A program made the translations under genes and the position numbers. The notes under the pieces are model-generated. The model was not told the DNA's origin and searched no databases. It saw nothing but the letters and a program-made list of their open reading frames with translations. 34,524 nucleotides of DNA from Gracilibacillus halotolerans (GTDB lineage Bacteria > Bacillota > Bacilli > Bacillales > Amphibacillaceae): contig NZ_JACHON010000024.1 in NCBI RefSeq assembly GCF_014206945.1, positions 1 to 34,524 of the forward strand. Reading direction: 5' to 3'. Below are positions 1-8,091 of this stretch, piece by piece. Numbering within the stretch: position 1 is the first letter of the stretch; each line of letters begins with the position of its first letter.

Positions 1-94
1 CCAATTTAGTTGCGAGCAATGTGGGGGAGAAATGTATCCAGAGTATTATAAAGGAATACATGGCAACGAATATAAATTATCAGATGTGCACTAG
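1..94 (+). CDS. C-terminal end of a small Cys-pair protein (partial)
   Basis: An open frame enters from the left edge (first full codon at base 2) and stops with TAG at 92-94. The visible 30 residues hold one CxxC pair (Cys-Glu-Gln-Cys near the start), followed by an aromatic stretch Met-Tyr-Pro-Glu-Tyr-Tyr. This resembles the small zinc-ribbon-like proteins of bacilli, but I do not recognise the family. A strong hairpin terminator lies 20 bases downstream on the same strand, which supports a real gene end. Function unknown. Confidence 0.5.
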   Translation, partial: QFSCEQCGGEMYPEYYKGIHGNEYKLSDVH

Positions 95-113
95 TCACGG
101 CAAACAGAAAAGG

Positions 114-143
114 ACCGCGCAGTTTTTTTGCGCGGTTTTTCTT
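114..143 (+). terminator. Rho-independent terminator
   Basis: ACCGCGC (114-120) pairs perfectly with GCGCGGT (130-136), with a T-rich loop, and is followed by a run of T. It closes the transcript of the partial gene at the left edge. Confidence 0.85.
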
Positions 144-288
144 ATGTTAAAAAGGTGTAAGTTTAGTTGAATATCAAGAAAACGATTCGAAAACACTCCG
201 TTATTTAATTAGTCACTTTATAAAAAATAAAATATAGTTTTGGATATAGGGAAAGCTAATCAAAGCTCACTTGAAAGGAGATTAGCAA

Positions 289-1101
289 ATGGAAGGGTAT
301 TATTCTAATGGTCCCGTAACGATTTATTATGAATTAACTTATAACAAAGAAGTAGATAAACCTTTTCTTCTCTGTATTCATGGTTTTCTATCTTCTTCCT
401 ATTGCTATAGAAAATTTCACACTTACCTGAAAGATCATTACAATATCCTCTCTGTTGACTTACCTCCATTTGGAAAAAGCTCAAAAAATCAAGAAGTTAA
501 TTATCAATACGATCATATGGTAGAATGGGTATATGGATTAATGAATCATCTTTCTATCTCAACTTTTAGTATTGTAGGTCATTCGATGGGTGGGCAGGTT
601 GCTCTAAGAATGGCAAGTAATTATCCCGAACGAATACAACACCTTTTCCTGCTCGCACCAAGTGCATTCATGGAAAAATCTGCTCTTTTTATTCGAATTC
701 TTTCGTTATCTATGAAGGCTCCTACTGCCCTTCAATCGTTCCTAAAACATAAAGGAGTCAGAGAGATTTTAAGCCTATGTATGTACGATAAAACGCTCAT
801 TAGTGAATCCATCGCTAAAAACTATCGCGAGCCGTATTTGCATGATGACATTTACCCTTGTATTATCAACTTAATTCGGGAAAGAGAAGGAGATTTACAA
901 GAAAAAGCATTAAATGATATTACTGTTCCGGCAACCGTAATATGGGGAGAAGATGATCAAGTCCTTCCATTGGAATTGGGTTATGAATTAATTCGTTACC
1001 TCCCTTCATCCTCTCTAATTACGATAAAGAAAACTGGACATCTATTACCAGAAGAACAGCCTACTTTCATCACGAATATCATTAAACAATCCTCGACTTA
1101 G
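289..1101 (+). CDS. yugF: Alpha/beta hydrolase, YugF-like
   Basis: A 270-aa cytoplasmic alpha/beta-hydrolase-fold protein, probably an esterase or related hydrolase of unknown substrate. The oxyanion-hole segment His-Gly-Phe is at residues 31-33. The nucleophile elbow Gly-His-Ser-Met-Gly is around Ser99, the acid is Asp223 in the Trp-Gly-Glu-Asp-Asp segment, and the catalytic His is His251 in Thr-Gly-His. The complete triad and normal length indicate an active enzyme. The ATG at 289 follows a good site (GAAAGGAG, 273-280). No signal peptide is seen. It resembles B. subtilis YugF; the symbol is by similarity and context, and the substrate is not predictable from sequence. Confidence 0.85.
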   Translation: MEGYYSNGPVTIYYELTYNKEVDKPFLLCIHGFLSSSYCYRKFHTYLKDHYNILSVDLPPFGKSSKNQEVNYQYDHMVEWVYGLMNHLSISTFSIVGHSMGGQVALRMASNYPERIQHLFLLAPSAFMEKSALFIRILSLSMKAPTALQSFLKHKGVREILSLCMYDKTLISESIAKNYREPYLHDDIYPCIINLIREREGDLQEKALNDITVPATVIWGEDDQVLPLELGYELIRYLPSSSLITIKKTGHLLPEEQPTFITNIIKQSST

Positions 1102-1134
1102 ATCAATGTCATTACATTCATTGTATATCTATAG

Positions 1135-1168
1135 TCAGAGTTAGTGGGAGCCTTCCACTTTTCTCTGA
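1135..1168 (+). other. Imperfect hairpin in the yugF-patB gap
   Basis: TCAGAG (1135-1140) pairs with CTCTGA (1163-1168), and inside it GTGG (1144-1147) pairs with CCAC (1155-1158). There is no T-run after it, so it is not a clear terminator. It could be a leader structure ahead of patB. Role unknown. Confidence 0.3.
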
Positions 1169-1219
1169 TACATGTATATGATTCAATAAAAGAGAGAGAA
1201 TCGTTATTGGAGTGATAAT

Positions 1220-2392
1220 ATGGAAAGCAAATTTGATCAACACATCTTAAGAGAAAATACACGTTCCGTTAAGTGGGATTTAGTAAAGACATTATACGGT
1301 GCGGACGATATCTTACCAATGTGGGTAGCGGACATGGATTTTCTTGTGCCAGAGGAAGTTAAAAAGGCACTAATAAAACGAGCCGCCCATGGTGTATTTG
1401 GCTATACATTTACAGATCCGGCGTTAAATAAATTAGTTACGAGTTGGTTAGATGAGCGATTTCAGTGGAAAGTTAGCCCAGCTTCTATTTTATATAGCCC
1501 TGGGGTTATCCCAACACTAAATATGGCGATACAAGCTTTTACAAACATAGGGGATAAAATTCTAATTCAAACACCTGTGTATCCACCATTTCACGACAGT
1601 ATAAGAAACAATGGTAGAGAGGTAGTGGAAAACCCGCTTATTCTAAATGGTAGCAAATATGAAATAGATTTCGATGATATGGAAGCAAAAATAAAAGAAG
1701 GAGTAAAAGCTTTTGTTCTTTGTAACCCACATAACCCTGTCGGTAGAGTATGGACAAAAGAAGAACTAACAAAAATGGCAGAGCTTTGTGATCAGTATGA
1801 CGTATTCATCATTTCAGATGAAATTCATGCAGATATCGTCTATTCCGGTCATCACCACATACCTATTGCTAGCTTAAACACAAAACTAAAAAACCGAACA
1901 ATCACTTGTCTCTCACCAACAAAAACATTTAATCTCGCAGGTCTTCAAGTATCCTATGCAGTAGTCGAAGACGAAGGGATACGTAAACAATTAGAAAAAA
2001 CCTTTCACAAAAACGGGATGCACATGATTAATACGATGGGAATAACGGCATTGGAAGCTGCCTATCAACATGGACATGCTTGGTTAGATGACTTAGTAAC
2101 CTATTTAGAAACAAATGTGGAACTCGTTGAATATAGCTTCCAAAACACTGAAATCCGCGTTATTAAACCGGAGGGCACATACTTGGTATGGCTCGATTTC
2201 CGTTCACTAGGGTTCACACATGATGAATTAAAGGATTGGCTTGTAAAATCAGCGAAGGTAGCTTTAAACGATGGAATAACGTATGGAAAAGAAGGAGAGG
2301 GATTTATGCGTTTAAATGTCGCTGCTCCGAGCAGTTTAGTTACACAAGCCGTTCATCGTATTAAAAAAGCGTTAAAAAAACTAGCTAGCTAG
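1220..2392 (+). CDS. patB: PLP-dependent C-S beta-lyase (MalY/PatB family)
   Basis: A 390-aa fold-type I aminotransferase-class enzyme. PatB-family enzymes cleave the C-S bond of cystathionine or cysteine conjugates, giving homocysteine or a thiol, pyruvate and ammonia. The PLP-binding Lys235 sits in the Ser-Pro-Thr-Lys-Thr-Phe-Asn-Leu-Ala-Gly motif. Asp200 (Ser-Asp-Glu-Ile-His-Ala-Asp) contacts the pyridine nitrogen, the Cys-Asn-Pro-His-Asn-Pro motif is near 168-173, and Tyr121 is the cofactor-stacking position. An Arg-Leu-Asn near the C-terminus is the usual carboxylate-binding arginine. The length matches the family (about 390). The start ATG at 1220 is preceded by TTGGAGTGATAAT. The family call is firm; the in vivo substrate is not. 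Confidence 0.9.
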   Translation: MESKFDQHILRENTRSVKWDLVKTLYGADDILPMWVADMDFLVPEEVKKALIKRAAHGVFGYTFTDPALNKLVTSWLDERFQWKVSPASILYSPGVIPTLNMAIQAFTNIGDKILIQTPVYPPFHDSIRNNGREVVENPLILNGSKYEIDFDDMEAKIKEGVKAFVLCNPHNPVGRVWTKEELTKMAELCDQYDVFIISDEIHADIVYSGHHHIPIASLNTKLKNRTITCLSPTKTFNLAGLQVSYAVVEDEGIRKQLEKTFHKNGMHMINTMGITALEAAYQHGHAWLDDLVTYLETNVELVEYSFQNTEIRVIKPEGTYLVWLDFRSLGFTHDELKDWLVKSAKVALNDGITYGKEGEGFMRLNVAAPSSLVTQAVHRIKKALKKLAS

Positions 2393-2421
2393 CGGAAAAG
2401 AAACAGATTAATTTATTGTGG

Positions 2422-2445
2422 GGCTGGGAACTTTCCCAGCCTTTA
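2422..2445. terminator. Hairpin terminator between patB and the SOD gene
   Basis: GGCTGGGA (2422-2429) pairs with TCCCAGCC (2434-2441) around a 4-base loop. It lies between the convergent patB and SOD genes. Only a short T-run follows on the plus strand, so termination strength is uncertain. Confidence 0.55.
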
Positions 2446-2459
2446 CTGACATTTGTGCT

Positions 2460-3041
2460 TTATTCCTCTTCCTCTTGATTGCTTTCTGTAGGATCTGTTG
2501 GCTTTTCATCTTGTTCAGATTCCTCCAGTGTGATTTTCCCACAGATAATTCTATTTCCTGAATTTCCACCTGGTTGGGTAACCCCGTCATCTGGTCCATC
2601 ATGAATGATAATGGAAGTACCATCTTCCCGTAAGAGCGATTTGTCACCTTCCATTAACGTCGCTCCTGGTAACTCTAATTCTACATCAACCGTACCATCT
2701 TCTTTTACTTCAAGATTAGGCATATCTCCTAAATGAGAACCATCTGGGTGCATAAGACCATGCTCATTACCCTCAGGATTAAAATGACTACCAGCTGATT
2801 CAAAGTCTGGTCCTTCGCATTTTGCAAACTCATGAATATGCACCCCATGCAAACCAGGTTCCATTCCTTCTGCTTGAATTTGCACAGTTACTGCGTCTTC
2901 CCCTTCTTTTAAAGTAACCGTTCCAACTCTGTCACTAGAAGCATTATACAGACTGATTTCTAGCGGGGATCTATTTTCATTATTACAAGCGGTCAGCAAA
3001 AATAACATAGCACCGAATACCAAGATACACTTTTTTCTCAT
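2460..3041 (-). CDS. sodC: Cu/Zn superoxide dismutase lipoprotein (SodC/YojM family)
   Basis: A 193-aa secreted lipoprotein. The signal peptide ends in the lipobox Leu-Thr-Ala-Cys with Cys19 as the lipidated residue, so the protein should sit on the outer face of the membrane. The Cu/Zn SOD domain covers about 28-172. Copper ligands appear complete: His68, His70, His86 (bridging) and His147. The zinc set is His86, His94, His103 and Asp106. The Cys75-Cys167 disulfide pair and the active-site Arg164 are also present. After the domain comes a 20-residue acidic tail rich in Glu. Family knowledge predicts dismutation of superoxide at the cell surface. The ATG at 3041 follows a GGGAAGGGTTG-like site. 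Confidence 0.9.
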   Translation of the reverse strand: MRKKCILVFGAMLFLLTACNNENRSPLEISLYNASSDRVGTVTLKEGEDAVTVQIQAEGMEPGLHGVHIHEFAKCEGPDFESAGSHFNPEGNEHGLMHPDGSHLGDMPNLEVKEDGTVDVELELPGATLMEGDKSLLREDGTSIIIHDGPDDGVTQPGGNSGNRIICGKITLEESEQDEKPTDPTESNQEEEE

Positions 3042-3104
3042 AAAAAAATCAACCCTTCCCGTAATTATCCATTATTTATTATAGACAATTACAAGAAGAG
3101 TTAA

Positions 3105-3293
3105 TCAGTTATCTTTTGTATTATATTTTTCATCCCATTTTTTTTCTTCTTTTGCTGCAGCTTTCTTAATCAGAATTGTTGCTACAACTGCACCTAACAT
3201 AAAGATAAGCAAGGTAAACACAGCAGGTATATATTCTGTTTTATCATCTGGAAACTCAGGGAAAAAGTATAAATATGTTGTCATTAAATCCAT
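3105..3293 (-). CDS. Small single-pass membrane protein, unknown
   Basis: A 62-aa product with a short N-terminal part rich in Tyr, Phe and Pro. One clear membrane segment follows at about residues 22-42, then a Lys/Glu-rich cytoplasmic tail. A GAGG lies about 7 bases before the ATG at 3293. I do not recognise the family. It lies between the SOD gene and HPr on the same strand but is separated from both by more than 60 bases, so cotranscription is uncertain. Confidence 0.6.
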   Translation of the reverse strand: MDLMTTYLYFFPEFPDDKTEYIPAVFTLLIFMLGAVVATILIKKAAAKEEKKWDEKYNTKDN

Positions 3294-3430
3294 AATTGAG
3301 CCTCATTTCTTCGCGAACTCTCTATAGTCCTAGTATACTGAAAAAATGAAAGAATAGAAAGTGAATGAATTTGTTTTATTACGAATAATCCACCTTATCC
3401 CCTCTCTTACAAGCAAAAGATGCAATTGTT

Positions 3431-3479
3431 TCAAATAAATAAAGGGACCATTTGCCTTTAAAAACGGCAGCTGGATCCC
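3431..3479 (-). terminator. Probable terminator after ptsH
   Basis: An imperfect stem on the minus strand pairs GGGA/TCCC, CCA/TGG and GCC/GGC across 3444-3479. It is followed (lower coordinates) by a T-rich stretch, 3431-3443. It lies just past the HPr stop codon. Confidence 0.55.
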
Positions 3480-3490
3480 AGTTTAAAAAC

Positions 3491-3754
3491 TTATTTACCT
3501 AAATGTTCTTCAATCGTTTCAGCGATTCCTTGTAAAGCCTGCTCTTCATCGTTACCATCTACTGTGATTCTAATTTCAGCACCTTTAGGTACACCTAAAG
3601 ACATAACACCCATAATTGATTTTAAATTCACTGTTTTACCATTATAGTGTAGTTCAATATGAGATTCATACTGTCCAGCTTTATTTACTAGCAATGTTGC
3701 AGGTCTTGCATGGATACCTGTCTCGCTCTCAATAGTAAATGTTTGTTCTTTCAT
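3491..3754 (-). CDS. ptsH: HPr phosphocarrier protein of the PTS
   Basis: An 87-aa HPr. His15 lies in Gly-Ile-His-Ala-Arg-Pro-Ala and is the site phosphorylated by enzyme I. Ser46 lies in [10 protein letters not shown] and is the HPr kinase site used for carbon catabolite control with CcpA. Having His15 excludes Crh. The start is placed at 3754, where GAGGAGGAA stands 6-7 bases upstream. The in-frame ATG at 3778 would add eight residues overlapping that site and lacks its own. No enzyme I gene follows: the next gene on the strand is a 62-aa membrane protein, unlike the usual ptsH-ptsI pair. A cre-like site lies upstream. Confidence 0.93.
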   Translation of the reverse strand: MKEQTFTIESETGIHARPATLLVNKAGQYESHIELHYNGKTVNLKSIMGVMSLGVPKGAEIRITVDGNDEEQALQGIAETIEEHLGK

Positions 3755-3886
3755 TCGCGATTCCTCCTCAATATTCATCCATATTTATTTGTATGATGAT
3801 ATAGTATGTAAAAGACTTTACTACTGTCTATTATATACGATATTCTCAAATTTAGAAATAGAAATGATGAATTCTTCACAAATTAA

Positions 3887-3900
3887 TGAAAGCGCTGTAA
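3887..3900. promoter_or_regulatory. Candidate cre (CcpA) site between ptsH and deoD
   Basis: TGAAAGCGCTGTAA matches the cre consensus TGWNANCGNTNWCA at all defined positions but one (A for C at position 13). It lies in the divergent ptsH/deoD intergenic region, immediately upstream of a candidate deoD -35 box at 3902-3907. It could act on either gene. Confidence 0.55.
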
Positions 3901-3901
3901 T

Positions 3902-3930
3902 TTGTTTTTCAAAATTGAGTATGGTATGTT
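3902..3930 (+). promoter_or_regulatory. Candidate sigma-A promoter for deoD
   Basis: TTGTTT (3902-3907) and TATGTT (3925-3930) are spaced by 17 bases, upstream of the deoD ribosome binding site. The boxes are moderate matches to TTGACA and TATAAT. Confidence 0.4.
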
Positions 3931-3970
3931 AAATTCGTTCCATTCATTTACAATTAAAGGAGGATCATTT

Positions 3971-4681
3971 ATGAGCGTACACATTGGAGCTAAGCAAGGA
4001 GATATAGCAGATACAATACTTCTACCTGGTGACCCTCTAAGAGCCAAATATATCGCAGAAACATTCCTAGAGGACACCAACTGCTACAACGAAGTAAGAG
4101 GCATGTATGGTTTTACTGGTACGTATAAAGGGCAGCGGGTTTCTGTTCAAGGAACTGGAATGGGAGCACCTTCTATCTCTATCTACGTAAATGAATTAAT
4201 CCAAAGCTATGATGTCAAAAATTTAATTCGCGTCGGAACATGTGGAGCTGTTTCAAAAGACATTCAAATTCGTGATGTTATTCTTGCCATGAGCTCCTCG
4301 ACCGATTCACAAATGAATCAGCTAATTTTTAAAGGCATTGACTATGCCCCTACCGCGAACTTTGAGTTATTAAAGGCGGCATATGATTCTGGTGTAGAAA
4401 AAGGATTAAAAATGAAAGTCGGGAATGTATTTACAAGTGATAGCTTCTATCGAGACGATATGGATGAAATGCTTGCTTTATTACAACGATATAACGTCCT
4501 TGCAATTGAAATGGAAACGACCGCATTATATACATTAGCTGCAAAATTCGATAGGAAAGCCTTATCTGTTCTTACAGTGTCGGATCACATCGTTACCGGA
4601 GAAGAAACAAGCGCTGAAGAACGACAAACTACTTTTAATGAAATGATTGAAATCTCATTAGAAACAGCCTTACAAAATTGA
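3971..4681 (+). CDS. deoD: Purine nucleoside phosphorylase (DeoD type)
   Basis: A 236-aa cytosolic enzyme of the hexameric high-molecular-mass PNP family. It phosphorolyses purine (deoxy)nucleosides to base plus (deoxy)ribose-1-phosphate for salvage. Visible residues are His4, the phosphate-binding Gly20 and Arg24 (Leu-Pro-Gly-Asp-Pro-Leu-Arg), Arg43, Arg87 (Ile-Arg-Val-Gly-Thr-Cys-Gly), the nucleoside-site Glu-Met-Glu motif, and Ser-Asp before the C-terminus. The ATG at 3971 follows AAAGGAGGATC. An upstream in-frame start would extend into the promoter region and has no binding site. A terminator follows directly, so it is monocistronic. Confidence 0.95.
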   Translation: MSVHIGAKQGDIADTILLPGDPLRAKYIAETFLEDTNCYNEVRGMYGFTGTYKGQRVSVQGTGMGAPSISIYVNELIQSYDVKNLIRVGTCGAVSKDIQIRDVILAMSSSTDSQMNQLIFKGIDYAPTANFELLKAAYDSGVEKGLKMKVGNVFTSDSFYRDDMDEMLALLQRYNVLAIEMETTALYTLAAKFDRKALSVLTVSDHIVTGEETSAEERQTTFNEMIEISLETALQN

Positions 4682-4696
4682 ATATAAATTACTTCT

Positions 4697-4736
4697 CCTA
4701 CAAATTCTAATAAATAGGATTTGTAGGTTTCTTTTT
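4697..4736 (+). terminator. Terminator of deoD
   Basis: CCTACAAAT (4697-4705) pairs with ATTTGTAGG (4719-4727), followed by TTTCTTTTT. Confidence 0.9.
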
Positions 4737-4816
4737 GTAGGAATGAGAGAAATATGTTATAAATAAGTTTATATTGCTTCATTTACGTGATTCTTCATGA
4801 AGAGAGGGTGTTAAAT

Positions 4817-5293
4817 TTGGAACTCTTCCACAACTTCCCACTTTGGGTTGCCTTGTTCGCGATTTTATTTGCACAAGTTGTTAAAATTCCACTTCACTTT
4901 ATAGCTACAAAAGAATTTAAACCAGGACTAGCATTTAGTACAGGCGGGATGCCTAGTAGTCACTCTGCGGCTGTTACCGCATTGACGACTGGTATTGCTA
5001 TTGAATATGGCCTTTCTTCTGGATTATTCGCAGTGTCGTGTATATTTGCTATTATTACAATGTTTGATGCCACAGGTGTGCGGAGACATGCAGGAGAACA
5101 AGCCATTGTATTAAATATGCTCGTAAAAGACATTAATTCATTCTTCTCCGAAATGAAAGACTGGGGAAAAAAAGGTGAATACGAAAAGCAGAAGGAACTA
5201 AAGGAATTATTAGGCCATCAGCCGATTGAGGTGTTTTTCGGAGGATTGACAGGTATTATTCTAGCATTGGTATTGCATCCCTTATTCTTCTAA
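4817..5293 (+). CDS. yuiD: Divergent PAP2-family membrane protein YuiD
   Basis: A 158-aa integral membrane protein of the divergent PAP2/DUF212 family. The hallmark Met-Pro-Ser-Ser-His-Ser-Ala is present. A phosphatase-like role is suggested by family, but no substrate is established. There is an N-terminal hydrophobic segment, one or two central helices and a C-terminal helix. The start is taken as TTG at 4817, because GAGAGGGTG lies 7 bases before it. The ATG at 4787 has no binding site, and the TTG choice gives the same length as I recall for B. subtilis YuiD (158). Confidence 0.88.
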   Translation: MELFHNFPLWVALFAILFAQVVKIPLHFIATKEFKPGLAFSTGGMPSSHSAAVTALTTGIAIEYGLSSGLFAVSCIFAIITMFDATGVRRHAGEQAIVLNMLVKDINSFFSEMKDWGKKGEYEKQKELKELLGHQPIEVFFGGLTGIILALVLHPLFF

Positions 5294-5330
5294 GTTTTAC
5301 TTGGTATAACCGAGAAAATATAACAATCCA

Positions 5331-5382
5331 AAAAAAGTAGGAACAAACGATTCATTAGAATCAGATTCGTTCCTACTTTTTT
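5331..5382. terminator. Bidirectional terminator between yuiD and yuiC
   Basis: A perfect stem joins AAAAAAGTAGGAAC (5331-5344) with GTTCCTACTTTTTT (5369-5382). An inner GATTC/GAATC stem lies in the loop. The A-run and T-run allow termination in both directions for these convergent genes. Confidence 0.92.
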
Positions 5383-5405
5383 AACATATTTTTTTCGTTA
5401 CCTCA

Positions 5406-6089
5406 TTATTCTGCTCGGTATTGATCTCGAAATACTTGCAATGCTTCTGTATTATTTAAAGCTTCCAATACCTCTTCAGATAACGTGCCATCACCATATT
5501 CTATTACATAGACTTCCACCATTTTCTTTCCCCAGTTTGCATAAACATCTTCTACTGTAGGATAGTATAAGTCTATTTTATTTCCTTTAATGGCACCACC
5601 TATGTCTGCTACAACTCCATATCCATAGTCAGGTATAAAAAGAATTGTACCGAGTGGGAAAACAGACAAATCAGCTGCAATAGTAGAATATAAATCTCTT
5701 GTAACGTGAACTCCAGAATATGTAATACCATATTGAGGATGACCAGGCGCCTTACCAGTTGACTCTACACCTGCAGTATAGCCAGTTGCTAAAACTTCTT
5801 TCTTTTCATATTGGTTAAAATCTATAGTATCATCTAAATTTTCAGGCTGTATAGCTTCCTCATTAGAAATATAGGTTGTAGATTCTGGCTGGTGCTTCAC
5901 CCATTTTTTCTTAGAATTAGTATCTACCGCTAAAGCATGGAATTCTACTTGTTTACCTACAGGTTCCCCTGAGAAACTATGGTAAACATCAGCAGCTGTT
6001 ACGTTCGAAACAATTGTAAAGCTAGATGAAAGTGCAAAAAGCAATAATACTAAATATACTGCTCTCCGCATAAAACGAAATAAAAACAA
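5406..6089 (-). CDS. yuiC: 3D-domain protein YuiC (Sps-type muralytic enzyme)
   Basis: A 227-aa exported protein. A hydrophobic signal/anchor lies at about residues 9-30, followed by a linker and a C-terminal 3D domain with a double-psi barrel like MltA. Candidate catalytic acidic residues are Glu109 (Gly-Tyr-Thr-Ala-Gly-Val-Glu-Ser), Asp140 ([10 protein letters not shown]), Asp162 and Asp173 (Asn-Lys-Ile-Asp-Leu-Tyr). Homologues are lytic transglycosylases linked to stationary-phase survival. The start is TTG at 6089, since AAGGTG lies 8 bases upstream; ATG at 6071 is the alternative and would shorten it by six residues. yuiB lies 89 bases upstream on the same strand. Confidence 0.9.
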   Translation of the reverse strand: MFLFRFMRRAVYLVLLLFALSSSFTIVSNVTAADVYHSFSGEPVGKQVEFHALAVDTNSKKKWVKHQPESTTYISNEEAIQPENLDDTIDFNQYEKKEVLATGYTAGVESTGKAPGHPQYGITYSGVHVTRDLYSTIAADLSVFPLGTILFIPDYGYGVVADIGGAIKGNKIDLYYPTVEDVYANWGKKMVEVYVIEYGDGTLSEEVLEALNNTEALQVFRDQYRAE

Positions 6090-6178
6090 AAAGATTACAC
6101 CTTCCCTTCTAGGTGAATCTTTTCCCCTTTATCGAAAAGTTATACATGAAATTGAAAAAAAGTTTACTAAAAATGAAA

Positions 6179-6490
6179 TTAAAACATTTGGTAGCCATTT
6201 TTTCGGAGGAATTTAATGACGATACCGGCAACAATCGTTCCGACAAAACCAGCACCTAATATAATCATATCTTGGTAGCCTAAACTAGTTAGTTCAACCC
6301 ACAAGGCAGAAAAGGAATTTTTAGGATTTGTAAAATATTCAAAAAATGAAACATTATCAACAATAAAAATTACGATTAAAGGAAAGACATAAGCCATTAG
6401 CCAAGTCATTCTCAGTATCATATTTAATATAAACGCAATTCCAAAAAACAATACAAAAAACAAAAGCACTGAAATAAACAATTGAATCAT
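6179..6490 (-). CDS. yuiB: Integral membrane protein YuiB
   Basis: A 103-aa hydrophobic protein with three predicted membrane helices: about residues 2-26, 29-48 and 73-92. A polar loop lies between the second and third. It matches the position and size of B. subtilis YuiB, of unknown function. AAGGAGCC stands upstream of the ATG at 6490. It precedes yuiC on the same strand with a short gap, consistent with a two-gene unit. Confidence 0.8.
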   Translation of the reverse strand: MIQLFISVLLFFVLFFGIAFILNMILRMTWLMAYVFPLIVIFIVDNVSFFEYFTNPKNSFSALWVELTSLGYQDMIILGAGFVGTIVAGIVIKFLRKNGYQMF

Positions 6491-6597
6491 GAATAGGCTC
6501 CTTCGTGATATTCTATATTCTCGCTCCGCTATACATAAAGGGATTGTATAAATACGATGTACGGAGATGATTGGTTGATGTAGTCAAATCTACGTGT

Positions 6598-6631
6598 AAA
6601 AAAAGCAGAGGTTTAAACTCCCCTGCTTTTT
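6598..6631 (-). terminator. Terminator of the NADH dehydrogenase gene
   Basis: On the minus strand, AAAAGCAG-GG pairs with CC-CTGCTTTT across 6601-6630. A T-run follows toward lower coordinates. It sits just past the stop of the gene at 6637. Confidence 0.85.
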
Positions 6632-6636
6632 ACTTA

Positions 6637-7845
6637 TTAAAAGATGTTGAATTTACCTTTTTTCAATACGAGTCCAACGCCGCCAATTTTATATAGCGCT
6701 CGATTGTCTACAACTTTTTTCATTACAGAAGCAAACCAACCGTAAATCTTTTTACCACCAAAGATAGAACCCATTGCGTCTTTTTCACCAAGTGAACAAA
6801 CTGTTCCACGATCTACATATTGGAATTGCTCTAACTCTCCACCTTTTATTAAAGCTGCAAGGTTATGAGCACAAACTTCCGCTTCTTGCATTGCAATCTG
6901 AGCAGTTGGAGGATATGGTCTGTCTATTGCTTTATTCCAAATAAGTGCACAATCTCCTACAACAAATATATCTTCATGGGACGGTGCTCTTAATTCTGGA
7001 GTTACTTCCACTTTTCCACGGTTATGCTCAAGTCCAGATTGTTCTACTAGACTATTAGCTCGTACACCAGCAGACCAAATAGTAGTCATTGCAGGTATGT
7101 CTTCTTTTTCACCATTCTGTTCGATAGTAATTCCGTCTTTACGTACTTCTTTCAAGAAAGCACCAAGTTTAAATTCTACGCCACGTGATCCAAGAGACTT
7201 CATTGCATAATCCACTAATTCTGGATCGAAGCCTGGCATAATGGTTTCCATCGCTTCCACGTTAATAAGACGAACTTTACTGCGATCAACATCAAATTCT
7301 TCGCATAATTCTTTCACACGATTCGCAATTTCACCTAAGAATTCGATTCCTGTAAAGCCACCACCACCAACTACGATGTTAAGGCGAGCTTGTTCAGGGT
7401 CATTATTGTATTTAGCAAATTGATGTTCAATATGTTCTCGGATTAAACGAGCTTGGTTAATCGATCCGATTTTGAAAGCATGCTCTTCAATACCTGGGAT
7501 ACCGAAAGTTGCTGGTTCAAATCCTAGAGCGATTACTAAATAATCATATTCTATTGTACTACCAGCTAGCTCTACTTTTTTCTCATCTGGTTTAATTGCA
7601 GTCACAGTATCCTTAACAAAGTTCACCTTTGAAGAATTCAAGATGTCTTTAATGTCAAATCTACTACGATCATGATGTAGAGTACCAGCTGCTGTTTCGT
7701 GAAGCCATGTTGTTTCATAATGGTAATCATGTTTGTTTACTAATGTGATATGTGCAGCATTAACATTTAATTTCTTTTGTAGCTGAACGGCAGTTGTTAA
7801 GCCACCATAACCTGCACCTAATATTACTATTCTTGGCTTATTCAT
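6637..7845 (-). CDS. yumB: Type II NADH dehydrogenase-like flavoprotein YumB
   Basis: A 402-aa FAD-dependent pyridine nucleotide-disulfide reductase fold of the NDH-2 class. NDH-2 passes electrons from NADH to menaquinone without pumping protons. The FAD-binding Gly-Ala-Gly-Tyr-Gly-Gly lies near residues 10-15. The NADH-binding [10 protein letters not shown] lies mid-protein, and Val-Gly-Asp-Cys-Ala is the second FAD motif. The last 25 residues are amphipathic and basic, as in the membrane-attachment segment of NDH-2. The ATG at 7845 is preferred, with GGATGTGAG upstream; an ATG at 7860 has no binding site. Assigned to YumB by its place beside yumC, though bacilli also carry YutJ and Ndh paralogues. 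Confidence 0.88.
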   Translation of the reverse strand: MNKPRIVILGAGYGGLTTAVQLQKKLNVNAAHITLVNKHDYHYETTWLHETAAGTLHHDRSRFDIKDILNSSKVNFVKDTVTAIKPDEKKVELAGSTIEYDYLVIALGFEPATFGIPGIEEHAFKIGSINQARLIREHIEHQFAKYNNDPEQARLNIVVGGGGFTGIEFLGEIANRVKELCEEFDVDRSKVRLINVEAMETIMPGFDPELVDYAMKSLGSRGVEFKLGAFLKEVRKDGITIEQNGEKEDIPAMTTIWSAGVRANSLVEQSGLEHNRGKVEVTPELRAPSHEDIFVVGDCALIWNKAIDRPYPPTAQIAMQEAEVCAHNLAALIKGGELEQFQYVDRGTVCSLGEKDAMGSIFGGKKIYGWFASVMKKVVDNRALYKIGGVGLVLKKGKFNIF

Positions 7846-7882
7846 CGTTCTCACATCCATTTATATATTTTTCTAACAAGTT

Positions 7883-7898
7883 AGTGATATTTTTCACT
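7883..7898. promoter_or_regulatory. Inverted repeat upstream of yumB (Rex-like, weak)
   Basis: AGTGA (7883-7887) and TCACT (7894-7898) form an inverted repeat with a 6-base spacer, 38-53 bases before the yumB start. It resembles the Rex operator half-sites GTGA/TCAC, but the spacer is one base shorter than the classical 7. Confidence 0.25.
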
Positions 7899-8006
7899 TA
7901 CTACTATATTAATAAATAAATATATATAGTTCCTCTAATATGTTAGCTCTTTTATGGACATTTTTCAACCCTTCTTTTTAAATTTCATCTATTTTTTTAA
8001 GCTAAT

Positions 8007-8021
8007 TGAAAATAATTATCA
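8007..8021. promoter_or_regulatory. Candidate Fur box upstream of yumC
   Basis: TGAAAATAATTATCA matches the 7-1-7 Fur motif TGATAATnATTATCA at 13 of the 14 defined positions. It lies about 70 bases before the yumC start, upstream of a TATAAT at 8054-8059. Confidence 0.5.
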
Positions 8022-8091
8022 AATATGACAGAATTGAATCGATTGTGATAAAATATAATTCATTGACAGATAGTATTAGGGGGAATCTAAC

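Noticed and set aside
2408-2647. Open frame overlapping the 3' end of the SOD gene on the same strand
   Set aside because: It is a different frame of a well-supported gene, has no ribosome site and no family resemblance.
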